Source: Welwitschia mirabilis
Lineage: Eukaryota > Gnetophyta > Gnetopsida > Welwitschiales
Direction of reading: 5' to 3'
Assembly: GCA_051453625.1 (NCBI GenBank)
Contig: JBOZIK010000001.1
Location: forward strand, 59,786,133-59,849,645
DNA length: 63,513 nucleotides
Shown: piece after piece, positions 36,932-49,289 of the stretch
How positions within the stretch are numbered: position 1 is the first letter of the stretch
Layout of the letters: each line of letters begins with the position of its first letter
The notes under the pieces: model-generated
The model's database searches: none
Told to the model about the DNA's origin: nothing
Seen by the model: only the letters and a program-made list of their open reading frames with translations
Position numbers and translations under genes: made by a program

Positions 36932-38070
36932 TAAAGACCATGATGTTTTATATTTCTATCTCAAAAATACGGTCACCATGATGTCCTACTATAAGTACAC
37001 CAGGACAAATATTTTCAAGAGGAGCCTTTAGCAGTGTAATATGGTAGCTATGAGAACTCCACTGGGAGGTCAGTCGGTCATGCTTCGTAGGTTCTTACTT
37101 CTCTAATAGTGGTTGCACTCCCCTCATCATAGATAATAAAGTCGTATTCAAACTTTAAGGCTATGGGGTCAATGGTGTTCTTGGTATCATCAGAGGTATT
37201 ACTTATTTTTTAGACTCTTAGTATTTCTACATGATCATTTCATTTCTTGAGATTTTGGTGTTTGTTTTGAAATGACAATAGGAGAGTTCATTTTTTAGTA
37301 AATCTTTGGTCTAATCATTTATTGTTTAAAGCATTTTACTCTAGCATCTTCATAATCACTACCTTATTGAATGGAATTTTTGTACATCAAGTCATGCATT
37401 TTTCATATCAAGTAATGTTATGATTACTTTTATTGTAAATTACTAGGTTAAAATGTTAGAGTAGTGAGCTATTTTTTGTTTATATTATGCCCATTCTTCT
37501 TATTTTCTTTGGTGGTTTTATTAGTTATTTTAAATTCATTATAGTATTTTGTTAGCATATTTTCCTATTTTAGTTTTCAATAAAAGGTAATTTCTTATTT
37601 AGATTTGTGTTTCAAATTTTTGGTGTTGAAAAGCACTACTCAGATTCTTTTTATGACGAAACACTTTTTGTCCACTCTTTGCTATCTATCAGAATATTTT
37701 ATATTTCTATATTTTTCAAATCTGACATTACTCAGCTCTGCACTTTATTTTGAAAGTTGTCCTCATTTTCCTTTCTTGTCTTCCCACTCTCGTTTACCTT
37801 CTTTGCTTTATTTGCCAATACGGGATGTATTGCCTTTTCTTTGAGGGGGACGAGACCCTTTTACATGGCTCCTTTTCAAAATTTTTAAAAGCTTTTATGA
37901 TATAAAATTTTCATACACATTGTACATTATTTGTTATCTAACTATGTGATGTATCTTTATGAGTCTATTTTATAATTTCTAGGTTATCTTTTGAAAACTA
38001 AATTGGCTAACAATTATGGTTTTTCCAACTGGTTTTTATTAGGAACTGACAAAGGCTAAGTTGGAGGTTA
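36928..38070 (+). other. 3' non-coding part of first internal region, with polypurine tract
   Basis: Homologous to 43126-44284. Starts tgaataaagaccatgatg and ends in the tract aaaggctaagttggaggtta (38051-38070). No conserved protein was seen; the frame at 37605-37844 and its counterpart at 43653-44018 are Phe/Leu/Ser-rich and T-rich, and differ in their stops. Confidence 0.6.
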
Positions 38071-39122
38071 TGTTACGCTGCTAATTTATAGTTATTTGAT
38101 GGGTTTTATGAGTTATTTCGTAAGACTTTTATACAGGTTTAGGTTCAATTCTGAGGATCTTAGAGATACAATAGAAAATCTTGAAAAAGTCCATTTATTA
38201 TTAAATTTAATGCATTAAAGGTACTTTCTAATAAACAAAGCTTTTCATGATAATACTACTAAGTTTCTCCATAAGAAGATTATTAAAAAAGATCATCGTC
38301 CCCTTCGTCGTTCACACGATAGCTAGGATGATGAATGCTTATGTGGACTACTGAGTTATCATTTTCAAAGTATTTTGTAATAGTCTATCGTCCCCCATGT
38401 TATCTGGATCACAACCCAGATGACACTGACATGTAACTATCACTGATAATTCTCTTAGTCATTTTGTCCATTGCTAAGTCCTTAATGAGCATGCATAACT
38501 GCACCTTTTGTCTATCCATTTCTATTGTATTTTCCTATAAATAAGTTCCCCTTTAATTCTCCTTCTCATCTTCGATGCACCAGATATTCTCGTGATGGGA
38601 TAGCGAAGGATAGAAGATCTATATTGAGTGTTGCAGAAAGATGAGCACTTGGTGGAGGGCTGAGTATCTTCCATTGAGACCCAACTATTTTGTAATCTGA
38701 ATATTGTTACCATTTTAATATAAATCTTGGTTTTATATTATATTTGCATTATAGGATTTCTTATGTCCCTTATAGTCTAATGTTACCCAAGATCTTGTGA
38801 CAATTTCTTGGGTGATATAGATTATCAAGGGCAGCCTTTGTTAAGAATGAAAAGCAAGTAGGATTAGTATTTATTTACATTGAATGTTAGTTTAGATTAC
38901 ACTTTTCATGATAGTTTATTATAATGAATTATTATTTATTATTTTTAATTTCTAGTTAAATCGTAAAGCGACCTAAGTCCCTTACAGATAGACTTTAATG
39001 AGTAATGACATTTGGACCACTCCAATTATACTAGTTTGTTATATTATGCATAAAATATATTTTAATTATTAATAACAAAATCTGTTTGAACATAAAAGCA
39101 TGCATAAATACACACAGCAACA
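38071..39122 (+). mobile_element. LTR B (shared middle LTR)
   Basis: Starts tgttacgctgct, ends cacacagcaaca. It serves as 3' LTR of the first and 5' LTR of the second internal region. It keeps the best TATA box. It differs from LTRs A and C by many shared substitutions and indels, for example a shortened stretch near 38895-38930. Confidence 0.85.
38536..38543 (+). promoter_or_regulatory. TATA box in LTR B
   Basis: tataaata within cctataaataag, about 465 bp into the LTR, followed by a C/T-rich stretch and cttcgatgcaccagatattc. LTR A has the decayed tttaaata and LTR C has lost it. Confidence 0.65.
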
Positions 39123-39125
39123 AAA

Positions 39126-39145
39126 TGGTGCCATTGCCTAGGAAG
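39126..39145 (+). other. Primer binding site, second internal region
   Basis: tggtgccattgcctaggaag, three bases after LTR B. It is among the best preserved tRNA-Asp-type sites in the window. Confidence 0.8.
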
Positions 39146-39599
39146 GATACCAAGAAGTACAAGGGTTATCATCATTCATATAAGTATTTCAGATATCTAT
39201 CTATGTAGCATTGTATTTTATTAGATTTGTAGGTTTTTTGTGTGTTGTATTTCAGTTTAATTTTTTTTGGTTTTATTTTTCTATAAAAAAGTATGATCAT
39301 CCCCTTTGTTGTCCCCATAACAATTAGGAATACAGTGGGTATTTTTTGATTTTTGATTTGGATTTTAATTTTTCTGCAATAATTTAGTTTCTATCATCTC
39401 TTGTGATGTCCAAATGACAAGTAGGATGACAAGCATTTTTTGTGTTTTTTTCTACTTTATGTTTATGTTTCAGTTTTATTTTTGTTTTTTCTATTTTTTA
39501 TGTGTGTCATCTCTTCTGTCATCCAGATGATAGCTAGGATAATGATTTGTTATTTTTTGATTTGTTTTCTATTATTTTCTATTTGCAGGATGCTGTGAT

Positions 39600-42340
39600 A
39601 TGGTCAATCTAGAGAAGAAATATCTCAAAGAAAAGAAGCTGATAGAATAGAACCTCAAAGAAGGACTTATAAACATAGAAAAAGAGTTTGAAGAATACTA
39701 TCTAGGTGTAGTCAATCCTCATTTCAAATTTATTTTTTCTAAATATGATTTCCTTAATAAAAAACCTATATAAAAAAAGAACCAACCTACAATATTGAGT
39801 GCTTCCTATAAGCAAAAACAAGAAGTAGGATCTTCTATCAACCTCACCCTAAGAGAATTATTAGCCAACAAAAATAGAAAATTCAAACATCATTTGATCT
39901 ACCTTTAGGGGATGATGTAGCACTTAAAACTTTACATGCTTATCCAAGTTTTAATGGAGAAGATGATGAGGATCTCATTCAACATATTGGAGATATTAAA
40001 AAACTTATCCTCTCCTTAGGAAATGGGAAGAAAAGTATAATAGATAGAACATACATGATGATATTTTCCATAACTTTAAAAGGTAGGGTAAACTTTGGCT
40101 AAAAACTTTATTTTAAAAAAGCCTCAAAACATAAGATTAAAAATCTTTATAAAAATATTCATGAGTAAAGAAACTATAAGAAAAAGAAAAAGGGAGGTAA
40201 CAAACTTTCAATAAAAACTAAATGAAGATTATGCCTTTACATATGAATGTTTATTTGTAGTAGTCCACTCTAATCCAGTAGATGCTTTTTCTAAAGTAGA
40301 ACAACTAAACTATCTTTATAGTGAATTGACTTCCCACACAAAACAACTTGTAGATTTTTATTATAAAGGAAACCTCTTAAATAATACTTTAGATGATGCC
40401 TAGACAAAATTAGAAGAAATTGTGGAGGTTAGTAAAACTCGATCACCAACTAAAGAAAATCACATAGTAGGCCAACTCATTAAGGAATTAAAATAGATAA
40501 AGCAAGAAGAGGTAGAAGACAACCCTACAAATCCTATGAGGCAATTCACAACAACCTTGGATAATCACACAAAAATAATCTTAGATGCTAAAAACACCAT
40601 AGAGAGAAATGTTGTGTAAACACGTGATTTATGTGAGGATAACTATCATGTCACCAAAAATTATCCTCTTTGCCCAACTTATAAGGAGATAATTTGAGAG
40701 GAAGTTTTTTCTTTTAATCAACCATCTTAAAAATTCTAAAATTAAAATCAAGCACAACTTAGGTTAAACCCTCATTTTTAAAATAATCATCAACCTTTTA
40801 GAAATTGACTTAAAAATACATATTATCAATCAAGTTCATCTAACTTTTAACATTTAAATAATCAACTTGCAAACTCTATAAATGAAATGAGAAGAACTCA
40901 AAAGGAAACAAATTCTAAAATAGATAACTTGGTTAGTGTCCTTTAACAAACTTTATTGGCGAATCAAAGACCTTAAGGAGCTTTACCTATACAACCTTTA
41001 CCCAACCCAAATGAATTAAGAAGAGACTGCAAGGTTGTGACAAGAAGTGGATAAGAAATAAACCCTCCTCCATGTGAACCTTCCACATTCCAAAACAATG
41101 AAGAGGAAGAGGAAGAGGACATTGAAATTTTATATGATTGCCACTTCCCTTCTCTTAGCAAGAATAAAAAGAAAAATCCAAATACCCCTTGGATTGTAGA
41201 CTTAATAATAAATCAACTTTCAATGGTTATTTAAAAGCCTTAATGAATAATGTGAGCATAATTCTTCCTTTTTGAAAAGTTTTACAAGAAAATTTAGGGT
41301 ATGTAAATCTATTAAAAAACTTAATTAGAAGAAAACAAAAACAAGTCATTCCTAGTAAGGTCTTTCTTACCCAATCCCTCATGAACTTAGTATTACAAAA
41401 ATCACCAAAATTTAAAGACCCAGGAGCAACAATGATGAATGTTACAATAGAGGGAAATAAAAAGATAAGGAAAGCATTGATTGATATTTGAGTGAGTGTT
41501 AACATTATGCCACTTCATATTTGTAGGAGGCTTAGTTTGAAAAATAGAATAGAGCCTACTTCAGTTATCTTAGAATTAGTAGATACATTAGTTAAGAAAC
41601 CATTAGGCATCATTAAGGATTTGGAAATTCAAATATAAGAGGCTTGCTACCTCATTAATGTGATTATCATAGAAGTTGAGCATGATAGAGGATATCCTTT
41701 ACTTCTAAGTAGAGCCTTTTGTGCAATAGTTCACTACATCATTAATACAAGAAAAGGAACAATGAAGTGTCATTTTGCTAATAGAACTTTCATGACTAGT
41801 GTCTTTGATGTAGCTGAAAAAGATTTGAGGAATGATAAGATGAACATTTAAGATAATGTCAAACCCACTTTATTTTTGTAACATCACCCACTTAAAGGAA
41901 GAGAGATGGAATCAAGTAAGCATGTGCTTTATGATGATTAACTTAAAAAGGAAGAAGAAGAGAAACTTTATGAGTATAAGAAACTTCAATTTGTCAAGAC
42001 AAATCATAAGGAAGATTGTCCATTTCATGAGCCAAAAAGTAAAATTCATTAGATGAATTTGAAAAAGAAAAATGTTTTCAATGGACATAAAAGTAATTTT
42101 ATTTGTAATTTTTCTCTTACATTTCATGAAAAACTTTCACCCAAGTTACTTTTTTTCTCCCCTTTGACTTTCAAAATCTGTACTTTGATATGGCATCATA
42201 AAGTAATCTCCATTACTCCTCTTTTCATCCAATTGATTTTACATGAAAATAATTGCACATCTCTGATGTTTCATCAACTGGTAAATTTCTGGTTTGGACC
42301 TTACTTTTCTGAAAAACTGGAGACCAACATAGATCCTTGA
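39600..42340 (+). pseudogene. gag-protease remnant, second internal region
   Basis: The start ATG at 39600 follows ttgcagga and opens MVNLEKKYLKEKKLI. It parallels the first copy: FEEYYLGVVNPHFKF, LIQHIGDIKKLILSLGNGKK, LYSELTSHTKQLVDF, and a knuckle RDLCEDNYHVTKNY (40623-40664; first Cys also lost). A protease segment with LIDI and VSVNIMPLHICRRLSL follows (about 41470-41540), then GYPLLLSRAF and NTRKGTMKCHF (41690-41780). A frame MNLKKKNVFNGHKSNF continues to about 42340 with no domain I recognise. Most of the rest is broken. RT, RNase H and integrase are absent before the 3' LTR. Confidence 0.8.
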
Positions 42341-44284
42341 TTTTTCTTTTTTCTTTTCAATAAAAATGTGTTTTTAGCTTTATGATTTAAATAAAATTTT
42401 TCTTTCTTTCTTGTTTTCTTTTCACTTCTCAGTTTTCATAGTCTCCATTTTTATTTTTTGATTTCTATTTTGTTTTTGTTTGTATTTTTTTGATTTCTAT
42501 TTTTTAAAAAATAATTGGTCATCTCATCTATTGTTCCCACTATAATTTCATTGATAGTTACTTTTTTTAGTTTTTCTATTATTTTCTATGTTCTATTTTC
42601 TTTTCTTCTATATGTTGTCCTCTCTGTTGTCTAGATGATGAGTAGGATAATTAATAAGTTGTTAATTTTTATTTTTTGTTATTTATGAAAATACATTTTT
42701 ATGGCTCTATTAATATTTTTGACTTGACTGCTTAATAATTATAGGAAATAAATGAAAAACATTGGAATTTCATGAGGAAACTGCTTGAATTTTTTCTTAG
42801 GTTTTTCCTTTAAAAGATTATTGTGGTATTACTTGATCATCTTTCAAACTTGACTTATGTATTAATTTTTATGACTAGTCTTTTGACTTGGGCATTTTAG
42901 TGATAATATTAGATTCATCCAATCTTAGGACATTTACATGTCTATGAACTTTAATTAAAGGAAGATGCTTTATTTTTTATGCTTTTCTCAATGGTGAAAG
43001 GGTCTTAGATTTTTTAAGGATGTTCTTTTCTGTTTTAATCTTTTGACTTTTACCTTTGTCTTTTAAAGTGTTTGGTCATGTAAAATTTTGTTATTTAATA
43101 TAAAAAAAGAAAAAAAAGAAGACAAGTAAATAAAGACCATGATGTTTTATATTTCTATCTCAAAAACATGATCACCATAATGTCCTACTGCAAGTACACT
43201 AAGGCAAATATTTCCAAGAGGAGCCTGTAGTAATGTAATATGATAGTTATGGGAACTCCATTAGGAGGTCAGTTGATTATGCTTCATGAGTCCTTACTTC
43301 TCTGATAGTGGTTGCAGTCTCTTTATCATGGGTAATAAATTTGTATTTAAACTTTGAGNNNNNNNNNNATTCCTGGTGTTATCAAAGACATTACTTGTTT
43401 TCTAGACTTTTAGTCTTTCCACATGATCATTTCATTTCTTGATATTTTGGTGTTTGTTTTTAAATGATGGTAGGAGAGTTCATTTTTAAGCAATTCTTTG
43501 ATCTGATCATTCATTATTTAAAGTATTTTACTCTAGCATTATTATAATAATTGCCTTATTAAATGGAATTTTTGTATATTAAGTTATGCACTTTTCACAT
43601 CAAGTGATGTTATGGTTACTTTTATTGGAAATTGCTAGGTTAAAATGTTAAAGTGGTGAGCTATCTTTTGTTTATGTTATCTTATGCCCATTCTTCTTAT
43701 TTTATTTTGTGGATTTTTCAGTTATTTCAAAGCCATTTCATATTTTCTTATCATATTTTCTTGTTTTATTTTTCAATAAAAGGTAATTTATTATTTATAT
43801 TTGTGTTATTTTTTAGAGGTGTTGTAAAGCACCACTCATATTTTTTTATGGAAAAATACATTTTGTCCACTCTTTTCTTCTTGTCAAAATATTTCCTATC
43901 TTTATATTTTTCAAATCTAATATTACTCAGCTTTGCACTTTATTTTGAAAGTTGTTCACATTTCCATTTCTTGTCTTCCCACTCTCATTTACCTTCTTTG
44001 CTTTATTTTCCAATATAGGATGTATTTCCTTTTTAGAGGTGTTTGGGATGAGAGGCAGTGGGTAGAGGCCCATTTCCATGGCTTATTTTCAAAACTTTTT
44101 ATAACATAAATTTTTTAAATTTTTTCATACACATTGTACATTACTTGTAATTATCTATATGATGTGTTTTCATGAGCCTATTATTATGATTTTTAGATTA
44201 TCTTTTGAAAAATAAATTTTCTTGCAATTATGGTTTTTTCACCTGGTTTTTATTAGAGACTGATAAAGGATAAGTGAAGGTCTA
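42341..44284 (+). other. 3' non-coding part of second internal region, with polypurine tract
   Basis: T-rich, with palindrome-motif copies at about 42520 and 42610-42650, an A/G-rich stretch at 43100-43125, a 10-N gap at 43359-43368, and the tract aaaggataagtgaaggtcta before LTR C. No pol domain was found. Confidence 0.6.
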
Positions 44285-45331
44285 TATTGCACTACTAATT
44301 CATGGTTATTTGATGGGTTTTATGAGTTGTTTTGCAAGACTTTTATATAGGTTTAGGTGCAATTCTAAGGATTTTGGAGATATAAGAGGAAATATTAGAA
44401 AAAACACAATTATTATCTAAATTTGATGCATTAAAGGTACTTTCTGATGAATAGATCTTTTTATGACAAAACTGCTAAGTTTCTCCTTAAAAAAGATGTT
44501 AAAGAAGACTGTCGTATCCTCTGTCATCCACATGACAGGTAGAATGATGACTGCTTATGTGGATTTCTGAGTCATCAATTTCATGATATTTTGTAAAGGT
44601 CTATTGTCCCCTATGTTTTTCGGATGATAGTCCAAATGACACTAAATGTAGTTGTCATTAACAGATTCTCTTAGTTGTTTCATCCATTTCTAAGCACTTA
44701 ATGAGCACACGTAATTATACCTTTTATCTGTCCATTTCTGTAAGTCCTTCTTCAACTTCCCTTTCCATCTTTTATTTACTAGAGATTCTTGTGATACAAG
44801 AGCAAAGGACGGGAGATCTATCTTGAGAGTTATAGAAAGACGAGCACTTGGTAGAAGGCTAAGTATCTTCTATTGAGACCTAGTCATTTTGTAACCCAGA
44901 TATTGTTATCGTTTAATATAAATCTTATTTTTATTTTATGTTTGCATTTTAGGATTTCGTATGTCCCTTATAGTCTAATATTGCCTAAGACCTCATGATA
45001 ATTTCTTGGGTGATATAGATTATCAAGGGTAGCCCTTGTTATAGCTGAAGAGCAAAGTAGGGTTAGGATCATTTTGCATTGCATGTTAGTTTATATTGCA
45101 TCTTGTGCTTTACATGATAATTTAATTTCTTGCATTGTTATTCATTATTTTAGGTTTCTAAGATTTAATTGTAAAAGCAACCTAAGTCCTTCATAGATAG
45201 ACTTCAATGACATACGACATTTTGAGTCACTCCCACTATATTAGTGTGATGTATTATGCATAATATTTATTTTAATTATTAATGAAAAATCTTTTTCAAT
45301 GTAAAAGCATGCATAAATACATATTGCAATA
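44285..45331 (+). mobile_element. LTR C (3'-most)
   Basis: Starts tattgcactact (TG decayed to TA), ends atattgcaata. The following five bases, cccat, nearly match the flank of LTR A. Confidence 0.83.
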
Positions 45332-46325
45332 CCCATCCACCTCCTTTATGATGAAAAGTGGAAAAATCTTGAGAGTTAAGTGGTAGTCAATAATAAGAGA
45401 ACTACAAATATAAAGCTATAATACTAGTATCTTAAAACAATAAAAAAACTAAAAGGAAAGAAAGTCTAGAGAGAAAATTTCTATAGCACCTCTACAAATC
45501 TTTATTAAGCTATATGAGGTAAAGAATAATCCCATTAGTATTAATCAAAATAGCTATATCAACATTCATGCCTTTAAAAGTACTAACCAAATTTAACATG
45601 ACATACTGTAAAGAAGTCTATTAAGAAGATGTAGAAAAATAAATAATATGAGGCTAATTATTTTTTAAAAAATATATAATCAAAATAAAACCTTTCTCAT
45701 CCACAAGTTATTGATTAATAGGTGTTATTTAAGAAGTAAAGTTGTAGAAGTAGGAAATATTCCTTTGATGTATCTTTAACAAATAGATTCTTATAGTTCG
45801 TAACCTAACCATTTTCCATAGGCTTTAAAGAAGAGTAAATAATTTAGAGAAATAAATATAACATACCTTTGTATTACTTTGCTAAGATCGTACCTATTTT
45901 AACATGATACTTAAAGTAGTTACAATAAGAGATGTGATAACCACCATAATGATAGTATATATATAAGTTGGAAAAAAGTAAAGTAATTAATCTTTTTAGT
46001 AAAAACACAATCCTTAGCACTCATAGTTAAAGTACACTTATGCTTTGATAGAGTACTCTCCACAAAATAATATGTCATAAAAACATCATTAAAGGAAAAA
46101 GTTTATTTATGAAGAATAGAAATAATGTAACCAATAATTTTCCATTTAAAAGTATGAAAAATAAGTGGAAGTTTGGAAAGTTTAACATAGTATGAAATTT
46201 GAGAATAAGAAAAATTAATCACATTAAAATCAATTTTCTATTTTCATGCTACCAAGTTGCTAAGCAATTTGGTAAAATAAAAATATCTAATCCTTTACAA
46301 ATCATTTCAGAAGTAGCAAGCTATA
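45332..46325. other. Right target duplication candidate, then unassigned AT-rich DNA
   Basis: 45332-45336 is cccat. The rest (to 46325) shows no domain I can support. Before the array inserted it was contiguous with 32714. Confidence 0.5.
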
Positions 46326-47745
46326 CTATTCATGTATAGAAATGAAGTGAATTTAACTAGGTATGAAACTAGTCTCTTTTTTTCACAGGTATATATGTGG
46401 TGATTTACCAAGAGAAACATAATTATTCTAATTGACAATGGAAATTAAACAAAATTAAAACCAAAAGTTAAAAATTTTTAAGTAATCTTCACTTAGTAAC
46501 ATAAGGGAATGAAGTGCTTCAAAGGTTTAATCAATTAACTCTTCACTCCACCTTCACTCTAATGATCCTATATCCTAAAACATAAAATAAAATTATCAAG
46601 TCATTAAGGCTCAACATGGAGGCATAATATTATTCATCATAGGAGTGTTTGTGAGTTGTTTAGTCCTCCTAATACTTTAAGTATGAACTAAAGTACACAA
46701 GATCTATCAAATGATAGCAACTACAAACTCATAAAAGTAACCTTAAATAACTCATTTAGCATGAAAGAAGTTGACAATTAAGTAAGTTTATCTAAATATT
46801 GTTAATAGTTATTTCTATGCATTAACAATGAAAGAATGAACCTACTTAAGAACTAGATTCACCTAAATATTATGAATACCACATGCATGATCATTAGCAA
46901 TGAAAGGAAGAAAACTAATTCTTATATTGAAAATGAAAGAGATACATTACATCAAATGAAGAAAGATGAAGAAAAAAGACTCCTAAACTATCGTTGGAAT
47001 ATTTCAACCCCAAGAAAGATGATTAAAACATAATAATGTTCTAGTGATCCAAATATCCATATTAGCCAATCAAAAGATCCATTACATTAGGGGAACAATT
47101 CCCTTTCATATATGAGGAAAGGATTAGAGAGATTCACGATGATTGCATTTAGTGAGCATTAAATGGACAATTACATAAGGGGGATTACTTTAGGTAGTTA
47201 CTTAAGGATGAAGTTATAATTTTTAGCATGTAATCATAAGGAAGGATTTCTTTATCTTCTTATGCAAACATGATGATAATATGTCTTCTAATTACTAACA
47301 ATGCTACTAACTATGTTATTTATCTTTTACATGATCATCCTTATTACTATCACATGTTACTATAACATATCATTTTGTACTTCCACCATGTATCATCAAG
47401 TTTAAAGATTTATTCTAGATTACGTATAACTTATCCATAAGTTAAATGTAATTAATTTCTTGAATTAGTAAAGGAATGTGATTTTGATGATGTTTTAGCT
47501 TAGAAGGCTAGTGACACTGATAATTTTAGTCAATAGTGCCGATGTTATTTACTCATTTTTCTTCAAGTTTTCCAATGTTGTCCAAAATGCAACAATAAAC
47601 CTACTCATGTTATGAAAAATCTCATACTTTTATTAAAAATAGTAAAGAAATAGAAGAAATTAATATGTGATAAAATAATACATTTTAATATTTCTTTTTA
47701 TGTTAGATTAATTAACTATACTTTCTTGAAATATTGATTTTTACA
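46326..47745 (-). mobile_element. 3' LTR of N1 (subtype I)
   Basis: About 1420 bp. On the minus strand it begins tgtaaaaatcaatatttc and ends near catgaatag. It contains the family landmark aaggctcaacatggaggcat (about 46610). Distal sequence near 47100-47500 matches the 3' LTR of N2. Confidence 0.75.
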
Positions 47746-49289
47746 TGTAAACACACCTTCTAATTAGACTTTTGCTAGTCCCTTAGCAAAAAGGTAATAA
47801 AAAATAATTGAACATGGAAAATTTATCTAATTAAAATGATAATTAACAAAATGATATGATATTTTTGAAAATTGTTTAAACAATTTTTGATGAATAAGAT
47901 ATCAAAATAAAAAAATCCTATAAAAAATGATGTCATACACCTTAACCAAAACTAAACTTTATCCTTCAATTTAGAGAGATAGGAAATTTAATAAAAATAT
48001 TTTGAGAATAGATGACAAGGCTAATAAGTTGTATTGATATAAGTATTTATGAAAAATCATAATGCAATTTAAGAAAAATAAAACATGAAACCTAACGAAA
48101 ATCCATCATTTATAAATTTAAAAGATAGAATACCTAAGTTAATGACCATATTTATTGAAAAAATTATCAATTTTATTCAAAATTTAAAATGTGTTACAAT
48201 ATCATACAAATAAAATATCTTCTAAGTAAACATGTAAGCAATAAAAATTTGATTAAGTAAATCTCTAAATACATAAGTTAAGAAAAATGAACATAAAAGA
48301 ATCTACAAATTACACCTTTTTCATTCCTATTTTTACCTCTTTTACAATCATACTTTATTTTTTATTTTAAGCATTTAAATCAAGTTAGGCATTTATTTTT
48401 ATGATGTCTTCTTCCAATAGAGTTAGGCATGTTAATATATAAAGGAGTTAGTGATATATTACCAATGAATGTTCATAGCCTCAATGCAATTAAACATGTC
48501 ATAAAATAAATTCTTAAAGCTACATTATTAGTGAGTGTCCATAGCCTTGATGTGGTTAAATAGGCCCAATTTTAAATAATTAATATATAATCTAATCTTT
48601 GGAGAGGATATATTTAATTTGTTTTAAATTACTCCTTCTCATATTACTTAATTTTAATGCACAAGAAGGGATCATACACTCATTAGCCTAATCAAGATAA
48701 ATTTCTCTCCACAAAATGCTTCAAAATCATTAACTTAGCATGAAAGTAAATCTCACATTATTTCAATAATATTTTTGTATTATAGGATCTTAAATGAAAC
48801 TAATCTTAACAAGTTATCTAAAAAATTATTAAAATCATTTTTTTAGACTTGAATTCTACCTAATTTGTTATAATAATGTGATCATTTATTAATGGTTTAT
48901 TTAATTTAAGGGCCATAAACTAGGATCATTTAATCTAAGGAACTCATGAATAGAAGGAAGGGAAGGGTAATTAATGAACTTAAGGAGGAATAGAGAAAAT
49001 AAAAGAAATGTGTAATTAGGTTTAAGGAAAGGATGATTTATTTGATGATGTAAGGGATATTTGGAATTTTCTTGAAAATGTTTGAGATGATAATTATAAA
49101 GATGGAAGTGCTTGATTAGTTTAAGATGAGATAGGGCATCAAGCACAAAATATTTTATCATTTTTATTTTTTTAAATCCTAAATCTACCCTAAAAGAAAA
49201 CTATACTTTGAAAGAGAAATCTAATCTAAAAGAATGCAAACGAACTAAAACTTTATAAAGGATTTCCCAAGGTATTACATGCATGAATG

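Larger units (their letters stand above)
32715..45331 (+). mobile_element. Tandem retrotransposon array: LTR A - internal - LTR B - internal - LTR C
   Basis: Three same-orientation LTRs of about 1.05 kb (32715-33774, 38071-39122, 44285-45331) enclose two homologous internal regions. Each internal region starts with a primer site and carries gag plus protease; neither has RT, RNase H or integrase. Polypurine tracts precede LTRs B and C. Outer flanks cccct/cccat suggest a single integration event. The LTR ends and gag are related to element M, so this is a non-autonomous relative. The first internal region lacks about 1 kb present in the second, at the position of a 100-N gap. Confidence 0.85.

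Noticed and set aside
36678-37031. Glu-Arg and Ser-Leu repeat proteins
   Set aside because: Translations of the AG microsatellite plus a gap.
37605-44018. Paired Phe/Leu/Ser-rich frames at 37605-37844 and 43653-44018
   Set aside because: Homologous DNA in the two trailers, but the stops differ and composition is that of T-rich untranslated sequence.
45337-46325. Possible LINE gag or endonuclease fragment
   Set aside because: Some translated pieces looked suggestive, but no motif could be held in frame.
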